Assembly: GCF_024808815.1 (NCBI RefSeq)
Contig: NZ_JANUCS010000012.1
Coordinates: forward strand, 1 to 64,000
Origin: Methanosalsum natronophilum
GTDB taxonomy: Archaea; Halobacteriota; Methanosarcinia; Methanosarcinales; Methanosarcinaceae
Direction: 5' to 3'
Length of the DNA stretch: 64,000 nt
The position numbers were made by a program, and so were the translations under genes. Each line of letters starts with the position of its first letter. Within the stretch, counting starts at the first letter, position 1. Positions 1-8,238 of this stretch are shown piece after piece. The notes under the pieces were generated by a model. The model was not told where the DNA came from. It searched no databases and saw only the letters and a program-made list of their open reading frames with translations.

Positions 1-91
1 ACCCATGCCGAACACAGAAGATAAGACTGCCAGCGTTCCACTCTGTACTGCGGTGCGAGAGCCTCCGGGAACAGTGGATCGCTGCTAGGTC
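1..91 (+). rRNA. 5S ribosomal RNA, 3' part (cut by window start)
   Basis: The first bases match the inner and 3' part of an archaeal 5S rRNA: the conserved CCGAACAC loop region, the GCCAGCGTTCC stretch and the closing GCTGCTAGG strand. The 5' end lies outside the window, so an rRNA operon probably ends here. The 3' end is placed by similarity to the usual closing helix and may be off by a few bases. Confidence 0.85.
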
Positions 92-191
92 CGATAAAAA
101 TCACTGTAACATACTGTACTAATTATTATCATATGTAGTTATTTAATAGTTTTACTTTACAATAGTATCTTAAATTTCGACTGGTGTCTTC

Positions 192-1040
192 TTGCAACTG
201 CAACTGAGGAAAAGACAAACTACTAAGCTAAGAGCTATATTTTTAGATACTTCTATATTTCTTATTGGAATTCCGCTTTTCTTAACTATTGTATTTTTCA
301 GTGACCTGAATGATAAATTTGTACTATATCTAAATGATCCTTCACTGTTTACAATTTACTTTTCAAACTTTGCACACTCTAACCTTAATCACTTTTTTGA
401 CAATACAGTAGCATATATAGTAATTATTTTTTTGATATTACTTTTAAGGACTGATAGAAAGGAATTTTACTATGATATATTTTTAATTTTCTTTATTGTT
501 CCATTTGTAGTATCAATTTCTACACTTTTGCTTATTAATGCTCATACCTCACTTGGGTTTTCTGGAATAGTTTCGGCAATTATGGCCTACTATTTATTTT
601 CAGTTTATGAATTTACTCAGAAGCAACTTAATGTTTGCTTGAGTTATGCTGTGGTGATTCTTATTTTTGGCTTTAGTTTTCTACTAGTTCTTTTGCAATA
701 TAGCCTAGCAAACCTAATTGAATTTAGATTTCTAATTTTTGTAGGTATTGTTCTGTCATTGCTTTTGCCAAAAGCGACTAAAGATATAATAAAAGCTTAT
801 AAAAGCATGAAGCATTTAGGTTCTACTGAAAGAGGTAAGTTCACAGTTATTATTATTTCAATTTTTATGTTCTTTTCTTTTTCGTTGGCTATAATGATGT
901 TTTTTGTTCTTTTTCCAATAGAAATTGCAACATCTACCGGGCAAGTTAATATTTTTGGACATCTAATAGGCTATTGTTGTGGACTTATTTTGCCCATATC
1001 ACAAAGAATAGTAAAAAATAGCTGCAAATACGAGATTTAA
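192..1040 (+). CDS. Rhomboid-family intramembrane serine protease
   Basis: Very hydrophobic 282-residue protein with about six or seven membrane segments. All rhomboid signatures are visible: an HxxxxHxxxN pattern (H62, H67, N71) in the second membrane segment, GFSG with the presumed nucleophile S124, and the catalytic-type His (H257) in GHLIG near the C-terminus. Rhomboids cleave transmembrane substrates inside the bilayer; the substrate cannot be told. The start is a TTG because no in-frame ATG precedes the first membrane segment. The gene follows the 5S rRNA on the same strand. Family assignment is firm; the start is less so. Confidence 0.8.
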   Translation: MQLQLRKRQTTKLRAIFLDTSIFLIGIPLFLTIVFFSDLNDKFVLYLNDPSLFTIYFSNFAHSNLNHFFDNTVAYIVIIFLILLLRTDRKEFYYDIFLIFFIVPFVVSISTLLLINAHTSLGFSGIVSAIMAYYLFSVYEFTQKQLNVCLSYAVVILIFGFSFLLVLLQYSLANLIEFRFLIFVGIVLSLLLPKATKDIIKAYKSMKHLGSTERGKFTVIIISIFMFFSFSLAIMMFFVLFPIEIATSTGQVNIFGHLIGYCCGLILPISQRIVKNSCKYEI

Positions 1041-1117
1041 AAAGAATGAATAAATAGGATTTAATAACCCAAAAAGAAAAAAAGTGTAGTATTCGGCCTA
1101 ATATTCTAAAATGTTTA

Positions 1118-1468
1118 TTATTCAGACAATTTCATTATGGCTTCTGCTAAATCGCCATTAGCCTCTTTTAAGGCTTCATGAGCTTCTTCATGACTTTTTC
1201 CAGTTTGCTCAGTTACAAGTCTTATATCGTCTTCAGGAATTTCAATTTCTCTTTGTATTTCTTTAGGCTTGCCTACTATTTGGTAAGTATCTGTACCTTG
1301 AGCTGTCATTATTGAAACTTTAGGGCTATCAAAAACTATATCTTTTTCAGTGGTCTTTATGATGACCTCTTGCACATCATCTATATCCTCGACATTGATG
1401 CCCATTTGCTTCATCATTTGCTTCATTTTAGCCGGGTTCATCCCTCGGCCACCCATACCTGGTATCAT
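1118..1468 (-). CDS. nac: Nascent polypeptide-associated complex protein (archaeal NAC)
   Basis: 116 residues, the normal length of archaeal NAC. It has a Met/Gly-rich start (MIPGMGGRGMNPAKMKQMMK), a central NAC beta-barrel domain, and a C-terminal UBA-like domain from about residue 78 (EQTGKSHEEA to the end). Archaeal NAC acts as a homodimer that binds nascent chains at the ribosome exit. It is co-oriented with the downstream-reading IscA-like gene 28 bases upstream and probably shares a transcript with it. The GAGGTAAC-like stretch upstream of its ATG can act as ribosome binding site. Confidence 0.93.
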   Translation of the reverse strand: MIPGMGGRGMNPAKMKQMMKQMGINVEDIDDVQEVIIKTTEKDIVFDSPKVSIMTAQGTDTYQIVGKPKEIQREIEIPEDDIRLVTEQTGKSHEEAHEALKEANGDLAEAIMKLSE

Positions 1469-1496
1469 GTTACCTCATCACCTGTTGTTTATTTGT

Positions 1497-1820
1497 TTAT
1501 TCACAACCTTGGCAGCCAGTTCCACATTCACTTGCAGCTTTAGGGTTATCAATTACAAATCCTTTACCCTGTGGAGTGTCAATAAAGTCTATTGTAGCTT
1601 CAGTTAAGCCCCCAACAATCTCACGATCCATTACTATTTTTATATCTTTACTTTCTATAGTTACATCTTCATCTTTAATATCATCGTCTAGAGCAAGTCC
1701 ATACTGGATCCCACTGCATCCCATTCCTGCAACGAATATCCTTAATGAGTGACTGTCTTTTTCTTCTTTTTCAATTATTGATCTGAGTTCATCAGCTGCT
1801 GCATCTGTTATTTCAATCAT
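1497..1820 (-). CDS. IscA/HesB-type iron-sulfur cluster carrier
   Basis: A-type Fe-S scaffold/carrier protein of about 107 residues. The family cysteines are present: C35 in GMGCSG and the C-terminal C99, C103 and C106 in CGTGCQGC, a looser spacing than the bacterial CxC. It likely delivers Fe-S clusters to apoproteins in the cytosol. I chose the second Met (MIEITDAA) because an AGGATGAT element lies seven bases before it and overlaps the first ATG; the longer version would add four residues. It lies just upstream of NAC on the same strand. Confidence 0.88.
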   Translation of the reverse strand: MIEITDAAADELRSIIEKEEKDSHSLRIFVAGMGCSGIQYGLALDDDIKDEDVTIESKDIKIVMDREIVGGLTEATIDFIDTPQGKGFVIDNPKAASECGTGCQGCE

Positions 1821-1919
1821 ATACTTTATCATCCTATTGAATTTGAATTTAATTAGTATTCTAGTGGATTTATATTTTATTTAGGTTTGTTGGTGACATT
1901 TAATTTTTATTTGTCTAGT

Positions 1920-3014
1920 TCATATAAATTCGACGTCATCACCGACTGGATTTTCTAAAACAGTCCCACTATGAGCATTAATCTCAACGGTATTTTTTTT
2001 ACCTCTAACATCCCAAATGGGGGTGTATACTAATTCAATTTCTAGATCAATATCTTTATTACTGGGTTTAATTCTTTTATGCTCTGAAATTATCGCTTCA
2101 CCAACGGTATTATCAAACCTAATATCCTTTGTGTGCTTGCTAACAATCATATCCATTATAGCTTTTTGGGCATCATCTTTATTGATTATTGGGGTTGAAA
2201 TTTCATACTTGCAATTTGGGATAGTGACTTGATCACTTACCTCAGCTAAAATATGTGTGTCCATATTTGCATTTATTGCATTAAACAATCCTCCTCCTTC
2301 TCCTGAAAGGTCAATTATTTTGTTTTTATATTTTTTTTCACTTTGTACTGAATACTTGTACTTCCAAAAAGGTGAAAATTTCAAAATGATATTTTCTATT
2401 TCTCCCAAATGAGGCTTAGCAATAGCAGCTGCATGTTCTTTTGAGGTTTTTATAACTAAACTTCTTAACTTTAGTGTATTGTTGTAACTATCAATCTCTG
2501 AATGTTGCTGAGATTTTATATTAGATATCTCTTCACTTTGATGTAAATCTTTTTTAGTAAAAGAATTCTCAACTGGAGCTAAGCTTTCATATGGTAAATC
2601 TTGCATTGATCCGGGCTCAAATACCTCAGAAAAACCACCCCCTTTATTGTGTGAAATATTTTTATTCATCTTACTAAATAGCTCAAATAAATCTTTCTCA
2701 GCTTCAAGTTCGTTTAAAATATATTTTCCAATTTGAAAAGCAAGCTCATTTTTATCCCACAAAATGATACCTTTTTTCTTTGAATATTCATAAATATAAT
2801 CTTCAACTTCGCATGGTATAACTAGCAATCCTCTATATCCATCTAATTCTTCATAATAATATTCAACTATAGATTTGTTTACTTTTTTTTCGTATCTAAT
2901 ATAAGTCTGCTTGCTCATTTTTTCTACAACTAAATCATAATTGGATGAGTCAACAAAAGTATATCCTGAAGCTAAAAACATTTCTTTAAGGAACTCTAAA
3001 ATTTCTTTTTTCAT
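1920..3014 (-). CDS. Uncharacterised archaeal protein, 364 aa
   Basis: I do not recognise a named family. The N-terminal 100 residues are mixed alpha/beta, rich in charged residues and Tyr, and could be a nuclease-like fold; this is only an impression. A low-complexity Ser/Asn/Gln-rich linker spans roughly residues 120-180. The C-terminal 180 residues form a second domain ending in a beta-rich stretch (YTPIWDVRGKKNTVEINA) resembling PepSY-like repeats. No signal peptide or membrane segment is visible. It follows a KaiC-like gene on the same strand after about 100 bases, and the two may work together. Confidence 0.6.
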   Translation of the reverse strand: MKKEILEFLKEMFLASGYTFVDSSNYDLVVEKMSKQTYIRYEKKVNKSIVEYYYEELDGYRGLLVIPCEVEDYIYEYSKKKGIILWDKNELAFQIGKYILNELEAEKDLFELFSKMNKNISHNKGGGFSEVFEPGSMQDLPYESLAPVENSFTKKDLHQSEEISNIKSQQHSEIDSYNNTLKLRSLVIKTSKEHAAAIAKPHLGEIENIILKFSPFWKYKYSVQSEKKYKNKIIDLSGEGGGLFNAINANMDTHILAEVSDQVTIPNCKYEISTPIINKDDAQKAIMDMIVSKHTKDIRFDNTVGEAIISEHKRIKPSNKDIDLEIELVYTPIWDVRGKKNTVEINAHSGTVLENPVGDDVEFI

Positions 3015-3116
3015 GATATCAACTGCCTATATTTTTTAACAAATAAACTAAATTTCTCCATAGGGTAGCTACATAAATGTTATTTATCAAAGGATTATAT
3101 TATTTAAGCTTAAAAG

Positions 3117-3875
3117 TCAAAGAACTCTTTTTGTTGTCTCTAATTCAATTCCTTTTCTTGTAATTCTATATGGAATAATGTTACTAGGGACTAACATCCC
3201 TCGAATCTTACGAATAAACATCGATCTTTCAATGTCAGATCCTTTTTCATGTAGCCTAAACTCAATAACTCCATCACAAGAATGCTTCATAGTGTTTTCA
3301 ACCAGTGAATCATGCATTCCTCCCTTCATTGTCAAAATGTTTACGGACTGATTGATTTTACTAACCGAAGACATTATTTCTATCATATCTACAATTTCAT
3401 TAAGACTATAAGAACGTAAGAAATATGACACTGAGTCGATTATGAATCGATAGTTCTCACTTCTTTCTTTGAGCACTGTTGCTTTTAAAAAATTTAAGAC
3501 ATCTACATTTTGCTTTAGATAATCTTTTGGTTTCATTTCCTTTTGTAAATTTGCTGGCAGTAGATTGTAAAATCTTGGTGTATAAGAGTCCACATACTCG
3601 ATTTGTTTGGAAAAGGTAGATGCATCCATTGAAAATGATTGCATTTCAGACTTTATTTCTTTAACAGGTCTGTCAGTAGTATAGTATACGACACTATCTC
3701 CATTTAAGATGCCACCATATGCAAATTGATATGTGAACATGGGTAAGCCCGACCCAGAATCACCAACCAGTAAAATAGTACTTCCAGGCGGAAAACCTCC
3801 CCCTAGGTGCATATCCAGCCCTTTTATGCCTGTAGGAACAAGTATACTCTTTTTCCTGTCATCTTGTATATCCAT
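3117..3875 (-). CDS. KaiC/RAD55-like RecA-superfamily protein with degenerate Walker A
   Basis: 252 residues in the single-domain KaiC/GvpD/RAD55 style: TGIKGLDMHLGGGFPPGS precedes the P-loop as in KaiC. The P-loop itself reads GDSGSGLP (G38 to P45), so the Lys and Ser/Thr of GxxxxGK[ST] are replaced by Leu44 and Pro45. The Walker B strand (YRFIIDSVSYFLRS) remains. Canonical ATP binding is therefore doubtful; it may be a regulatory or structural member. An AGGAAT element sits before the ATG. It is divergent from hisI and co-oriented with the 364-aa protein gene. Confidence 0.8.
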   Translation of the reverse strand: MDIQDDRKKSILVPTGIKGLDMHLGGGFPPGSTILLVGDSGSGLPMFTYQFAYGGILNGDSVVYYTTDRPVKEIKSEMQSFSMDASTFSKQIEYVDSYTPRFYNLLPANLQKEMKPKDYLKQNVDVLNFLKATVLKERSENYRFIIDSVSYFLRSYSLNEIVDMIEIMSSVSKINQSVNILTMKGGMHDSLVENTMKHSCDGVIEFRLHEKGSDIERSMFIRKIRGMLVPSNIIPYRITRKGIELETTKRVL

Positions 3876-3925
3876 ATTATTCCTACCTATTTTAGTGAGT
3901 TCAACCTTATAGCTTTTCCTTTTAA

Positions 3926-3934
3926 TTTTTATAC
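3926..3934 (+). promoter_or_regulatory. Putative TATA box for hisI
   Basis: TTTTTATAC is centred about 28 bases before the hisI ATG, the usual box A to start-site distance in archaea. The predicted start site falls at or next to the ATG and no Shine-Dalgarno sequence is seen, so hisI may be leaderless. Confidence 0.4.
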
Positions 3935-3957
3935 TATATCTATTAAATAAGTAACCT

Positions 3958-4332
3958 ATGTCTCTTATATTAGATGAATTGAAATATGTTAATGGTCTAG
4001 TTCAAGCAGTTGTCCAGGACGTCAAAAGCAGAGATGTACTAATGTGTGCTTATATGAATAAAGATTCGCTTAAAAAGACAATTGATACAGGATATGCCCA
4101 TTATTGGAGTAGGAGTAGGAAGAAACTGTGGAAAAAAGGGGAATCATCCGGAAATATACAGATAGTTCATCAGATTTTAATTGATTGTGATATGGATTCA
4201 ATACTCTTGTTGGTAGAACAAAAAGGCGGTGCATGTCACAAAGGCTATACATCATGTTTCTATAGGGATATAAGTGGCGAAATAGTAGGTACTAAACTAT
4301 TTGAGCCTGATGATGTTTATGGAAATGTCTAA
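3958..4332 (+). CDS. hisI: Phosphoribosyl-AMP cyclohydrolase
   Basis: Third step of histidine synthesis: opens the adenine ring of PR-AMP. The 124 residues match monofunctional His[16 protein letters not shown] near the start, the [15 protein letters not shown] block, DCDxD metal site (DCDMDSI), and the Cys-rich end [14 protein letters not shown] carrying zinc ligands. No fused HisE domain is present, as in other archaea. Other his genes (hisH, hisG, hisA, hisB) are scattered over the window rather than in one operon. Confidence 0.95.
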   Translation: MSLILDELKYVNGLVQAVVQDVKSRDVLMCAYMNKDSLKKTIDTGYAHYWSRSRKKLWKKGESSGNIQIVHQILIDCDMDSILLLVEQKGGACHKGYTSCFYRDISGEIVGTKLFEPDDVYGNV

Positions 4333-4372
4333 TTTATGGTACTAGGGTGAAAAGTCAAAAGTTGCAATTGAG

Positions 4373-4383
4373 TTATATATTTT
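4373..4383 (+). promoter_or_regulatory. Putative TATA box for the PINc-ATPase gene
   Basis: TTATATATTTT is centred about 26 bases ahead of the ATG of the PINc-ATPase gene. With no clear ribosome binding site between the two, this suggests a leaderless or nearly leaderless transcript. Confidence 0.4.
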
Positions 4384-4402
4384 TGGAATATTATATGGTA
4401 CC

Positions 4403-6232
4403 ATGAAAGAAAAAATGAAAATTGTTCCTGATACAAGTGTTATTATCGATGGAAGGATTTCAGAAAGAATAATTAACGGCGAGTATAAAAATACTGAGAT
4501 TTATATTCCAGAAGCAGTTATAGCGGAACTCGAATCTCAAGCAAACAAAGGTATAGAAATTGGATTTAGGGGACTTGATGAGCTCAAAGAAATCAGGAAA
4601 CTTGCTGATATTGGTAAGGTGAGCCTATATTTTGTAGGTAAGCGCCCAAACCTTGATCAAATAAGACTTGCAAAATCTGGTGAGATTGATGCATTAATAC
4701 GAGCTGTAGCAACTGAGAAAGAAGCAGTTTTTGTAACAGGCGATCGAGTCCAAGCGCAGGTGGCTTTAGCAAAAGGACTAACAGTAGATTGGATATTCCC
4801 TCAAATGACAGACTTTGGTCCATTATTAATTGATAAATATTTTACTGATGATACAATGTCTGTTCATTTAAAAAACGGAGTTCCACCGATGGCTAAAAAA
4901 GGTTCAGTTGGCGATGTCAAGTTGGTGAAAATCAGGGATGAACCCTGCACACATAAAGAATTGAAAGATATTTCTCGTGAACTAATTGAAAGGGCTCGAG
5001 CAGATTCGGAATCTTTTTTAGAATTATCTTACAGTGGAGCTTCAATTCTTCAGATAATGAATATGAGAATTGCGATTTCAAATCCACCTTTTTCTGATGA
5101 TACTGAAATAACGGCTGTTAGACCTATAGCTTCTGTAGATCTTGATGAGTATAAACTCAACGAAACTTTAAAAGAAAGAATTCTATCTCAACGAGGAATT
5201 TTGATATCAGGGCCACCAGGCTCAGGGAAGTCAACATTTGCAGCAGGAATAGCAACATATCTTGCTGAAAATGATTTTGTAGTAAAAACAATGGAATCAC
5301 CTCGAGATTTACAAGTACCTAAATCCATAACCCAATATGGCCCACTTGATGGACATATGGAATATACGGCTGATGTTTTACTCCTAGTTAGACCAGACTA
5401 TACTATATACGATGAAGTCAGGAAAACTAAAGATTTTTTAACATTTGCTGATATGAGACTAGCAGGAGTTGGGATGATTGGGGTAGTACACTCGAATAAA
5501 GCAATTGATGCTATACAAAGGCTGATTGGTAGATTAGAACTTGGTGTAATTCCTCAAGTAGTTGATACTGTTATTTTTTTAGAAAAAGGAGAAATTGTAA
5601 GCGTCTACATTCTTGAATTTACTGTAAAAGTTCCTTATGGTATGACCGAAGATGACTTAGCTAGACCCGTAATAACAGTATCTGACTTAGAATCGGGAAT
5701 AAATGAATTTGAAATATATACTTATGGGGAACAAGTTGTTGTGATGCCTGTGGGGGAAGAATCAAAAAAAGCATCTTGGAATCTTGCAGAAAAAAAGATA
5801 GAAGAATCGATTAAGAAGTATGTAAAAGGCCCAATAGAAGTTGAGATGAAATCTGACCACAAAGCTATAGTAAGAGTTCTTGAACGAGACATTGCAAAAA
5901 TTATTGGGAAAGGTGGCTCTCTAATATCAAAAATAGAAGATGAACTTGGTATTCATATAGATGTCAGAGAGCTTCAAAAAAACAATAATAAGCTAGAAAA
6001 AAGTCAAAACGAATATTATCCAACAGTTGAAAAAAGTAGGAAACATGTAATAATAAATACTCCCCACCTCAAATCTACTGATGTGGAGGTATATGCTGGA
6101 AAAACTTATCTTTTTACAGCTACTGTTAGTAGACATGGTGATATTAAGGTACGAACAAGCTCAACACTTGCATATGATATGCTAGATTACATAGATGAAG
6201 GTGAAGATATAATTTTAAAACCGATTCAATAA
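4403..6232 (+). CDS. PINc domain - PilT-like ATPase - KH protein (PINA family)
   Basis: Archaeal three-part protein (COG1855 type), 609 residues. An N-terminal PIN nuclease-like domain (DTSVIIDGR at residue 9; later acidic residues EIDALIRA and TGD) is followed by a PilT/VirB11-like ATPase with Walker A GPPGSGKST near residue 270 and a KH motif GKGGSLISKIEDELGIHI near residue 505. A beta-rich tail closes the protein. The Sulfolobus relative PINA is a hexameric ATPase that moves Holliday junctions; the same role here is inference. It is cytoplasmic and is followed directly by the UDP-sugar dehydrogenase gene. Confidence 0.88.
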   Translation: MKEKMKIVPDTSVIIDGRISERIINGEYKNTEIYIPEAVIAELESQANKGIEIGFRGLDELKEIRKLADIGKVSLYFVGKRPNLDQIRLAKSGEIDALIRAVATEKEAVFVTGDRVQAQVALAKGLTVDWIFPQMTDFGPLLIDKYFTDDTMSVHLKNGVPPMAKKGSVGDVKLVKIRDEPCTHKELKDISRELIERARADSESFLELSYSGASILQIMNMRIAISNPPFSDDTEITAVRPIASVDLDEYKLNETLKERILSQRGILISGPPGSGKSTFAAGIATYLAENDFVVKTMESPRDLQVPKSITQYGPLDGHMEYTADVLLLVRPDYTIYDEVRKTKDFLTFADMRLAGVGMIGVVHSNKAIDAIQRLIGRLELGVIPQVVDTVIFLEKGEIVSVYILEFTVKVPYGMTEDDLARPVITVSDLESGINEFEIYTYGEQVVVMPVGEESKKASWNLAEKKIEESIKKYVKGPIEVEMKSDHKAIVRVLERDIAKIIGKGGSLISKIEDELGIHIDVRELQKNNNKLEKSQNEYYPTVEKSRKHVIINTPHLKSTDVEVYAGKTYLFTATVSRHGDIKVRTSSTLAYDMLDYIDEGEDIILKPIQ

Positions 6233-6250
6233 ATGCGTAAGGGAATTAAT

Positions 6251-7546
6251 ATGAAATTATCTGTAATTGGTACTGGATACGTTGGTACAGTCACTGCAGC
6301 TTGCTTTGCAGAACTAGGTCACGAAGTTATATGTGTTGACACTGATGAAAAAAAGGTTGATATGATAAATTCTCGACAAGCTCCTATTATTGAAGATGGA
6401 CTTGATGAAATCCTAAAAAGGAATGTCGGAGTATCTCTTCATGCAACTAATAATTATGAAGAAGCTGTGAGAAACACTGATTTCTCATTTATATGCGTTG
6501 GAACACCTTCAGATATAGATGGAAATATTGATTTGCAACCACTTAAGAATGCATGCAGATGTTTAGGTACGAATCTCAGAAACAAAAAAAAGTATCATTG
6601 TGTTGTGGTTAAAAGTACTGTTGTCCCAAAAACCACTGAAGATGTTGTAATCCCCATTATAGAAAAGGAGTCAGGAAAATCAGCAGGGTCTGAATTTGGC
6701 GTTTCAATGAATCCAGAATTTTTACGTGAAGGGAAAGCAGTATACGACTTCATGAACCCTGATAAGATAGTTATTGGCGGTATTGATAAACGTTCACAGT
6801 TGTGTGTGAAAGAACTATATGATAAAATTGATACTAACGTAAGTATAACAGATCTCAAAACAGCTGAAATGATCAAATATGTTAATAACTCATTCTTGGC
6901 TACTAAAGTGTCATTTGCAAATGAAATAGGTAACATATGCAAGCTAATGGGCATAAATACATACGAAGTTATGGAACAAGTTGGCAAAGATTTTAGGATA
7001 TCTCCTCATTTTCTTAGAAGTGGTGCAGGTTTTGGTGGCTCATGTTTTCCGAAAGATGTTCGGGCTCTTATAGGAAAGTCGATTGAGCTAGGTTATGACC
7101 CTAAGATTCTACAATCAGTTATTGAACTTAATGAAAAACAACCACTAAAAGTAATTGATATACTAAAAAAGAAAATGAACAAGCTGGAAGGAACACAAAT
7201 CACTGTACTTGGACTTGCATTTAAAAGCGGTACAGATGATATTAGAGAATCCAGTTCAATACCTATTATTAATTATCTGCTTGAAAAAGGAGCTTATGTT
7301 GTAGCTTATGATCCACTTGCTATGAATAATATGAGAAACGTATTCTCTAATATTAGATATACATCTACTATTGAAGAAGCTTTAGAGAATTCAGATGCCT
7401 GCTTGTTGATGACTGACTGGGATGAATTTAGAGAAATAGATAATGAGTTAAATCTTATGAAAAGAAAACTAGTCATCGATGCTAGGTATGTATTAAATCC
7501 TAATGATATTAAGGCTGATATTAAATATGAAGGACTATGCTGGTGA
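6251..7546 (+). CDS. UDP-glucose/UDP-sugar 6-dehydrogenase
   Basis: NAD-dependent oxidation of a UDP-hexose to a uronic acid for surface glycans. The 431 residues show the N-terminal Rossmann motif GTGYVGTVTAACFAELGH, the VGTPS loop, the central KYVNNSFLATKVSFANEIGN helix, the catalytic Cys in GFGGSCFPKDV, and a C-terminal second Rossmann domain. I chose the ATG at the KLSVIGTGYVG start, preceded by AAGGGA; an ATG 18 bases earlier abuts the previous stop and would add six residues. Whether the substrate is UDP-glucose or an N-acetylated sugar cannot be decided. It is transcriptionally coupled to the PINc-ATPase gene. Confidence 0.9.
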   Translation: MKLSVIGTGYVGTVTAACFAELGHEVICVDTDEKKVDMINSRQAPIIEDGLDEILKRNVGVSLHATNNYEEAVRNTDFSFICVGTPSDIDGNIDLQPLKNACRCLGTNLRNKKKYHCVVVKSTVVPKTTEDVVIPIIEKESGKSAGSEFGVSMNPEFLREGKAVYDFMNPDKIVIGGIDKRSQLCVKELYDKIDTNVSITDLKTAEMIKYVNNSFLATKVSFANEIGNICKLMGINTYEVMEQVGKDFRISPHFLRSGAGFGGSCFPKDVRALIGKSIELGYDPKILQSVIELNEKQPLKVIDILKKKMNKLEGTQITVLGLAFKSGTDDIRESSSIPIINYLLEKGAYVVAYDPLAMNNMRNVFSNIRYTSTIEEALENSDACLLMTDWDEFREIDNELNLMKRKLVIDARYVLNPNDIKADIKYEGLCW

Positions 7547-7608
7547 ATTCTGTTAAAACTATCAGCTAACAAAAAAAGTAATACGAATATCTATATTTAA
7601 CAGTTAAT

Positions 7609-8217
7609 ATGAAGAAAATAACAATTATTGATTATGGCCTTGGTAACTTGAGAAGTGTAAAAAAAGGCCTTGAATTTGTCGGCTCACACCCAAAGATATC
7701 GAGCAAACCATGTGAAATAATTAATTCAGATGGTTTGATTCTTCCCGGTGTAGGAGCATTTTCAGATGCAATGAATAACATACAAAGTCTTAGGTCGACA
7801 ATAAATGATTTTATAGATATGGGACGTCCAGTTCTTGGAATATGTCTTGGGCAACAACTAATAATGACATGTTCTGAAGAGGGTGGTGATATTGAGGGTC
7901 TAAACATAATTCCAGGAAGTGTTAGAAAGTTTCCATGTAATAATTTAAAGGTTCCTCATATGGGATGGAATTCGATAAAAATAATACATGATCATCCTCT
8001 GTTTAGAGGAATAGAAAATGGTGAGTATTTGTATTTTGTACATTCTTATTATGTAAAAACTGACATAAAACACTCTCTTGCTTCCTGTGACTATGGGTTA
8101 GATTTTTCAGCATCTGTTATAAGTGAAAAGGGGAACGTCATTGGGACACAATTTCATCCAGAAAAAAGTGGTGATGCTGGACTGAAAATATTAAAGAATT
8201 TTGTAGACATGTGCTAA
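7609..8217 (+). CDS. hisH: Imidazole glycerol phosphate synthase, glutaminase subunit
   Basis: Class I glutamine amidotransferase that feeds ammonia to HisF in histidine synthesis. At 202 residues it is full length: DYGLGNLRSVKKGLE start, LPGVGAF oxyanion region, nucleophile Cys in GICLGQQL, and the His/Glu pair in QFHPEKSG. hisF is not in the window. The gene is followed 21 bases later by the AIR-synthase-like gene and may form an operon with it. Confidence 0.95.
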   Translation: MKKITIIDYGLGNLRSVKKGLEFVGSHPKISSKPCEIINSDGLILPGVGAFSDAMNNIQSLRSTINDFIDMGRPVLGICLGQQLIMTCSEEGGDIEGLNIIPGSVRKFPCNNLKVPHMGWNSIKIIHDHPLFRGIENGEYLYFVHSYYVKTDIKHSLASCDYGLDFSASVISEKGNVIGTQFHPEKSGDAGLKILKNFVDMC

Positions 8218-8238
8218 AAATCTAATAAGGAGATTCTA

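Noticed and set aside
1350-1607. Plus-strand frame over NAC and the IscA-like gene
   Set aside because: It is the mirror of two well-supported minus-strand genes and has no ribosome binding site or family resemblance.
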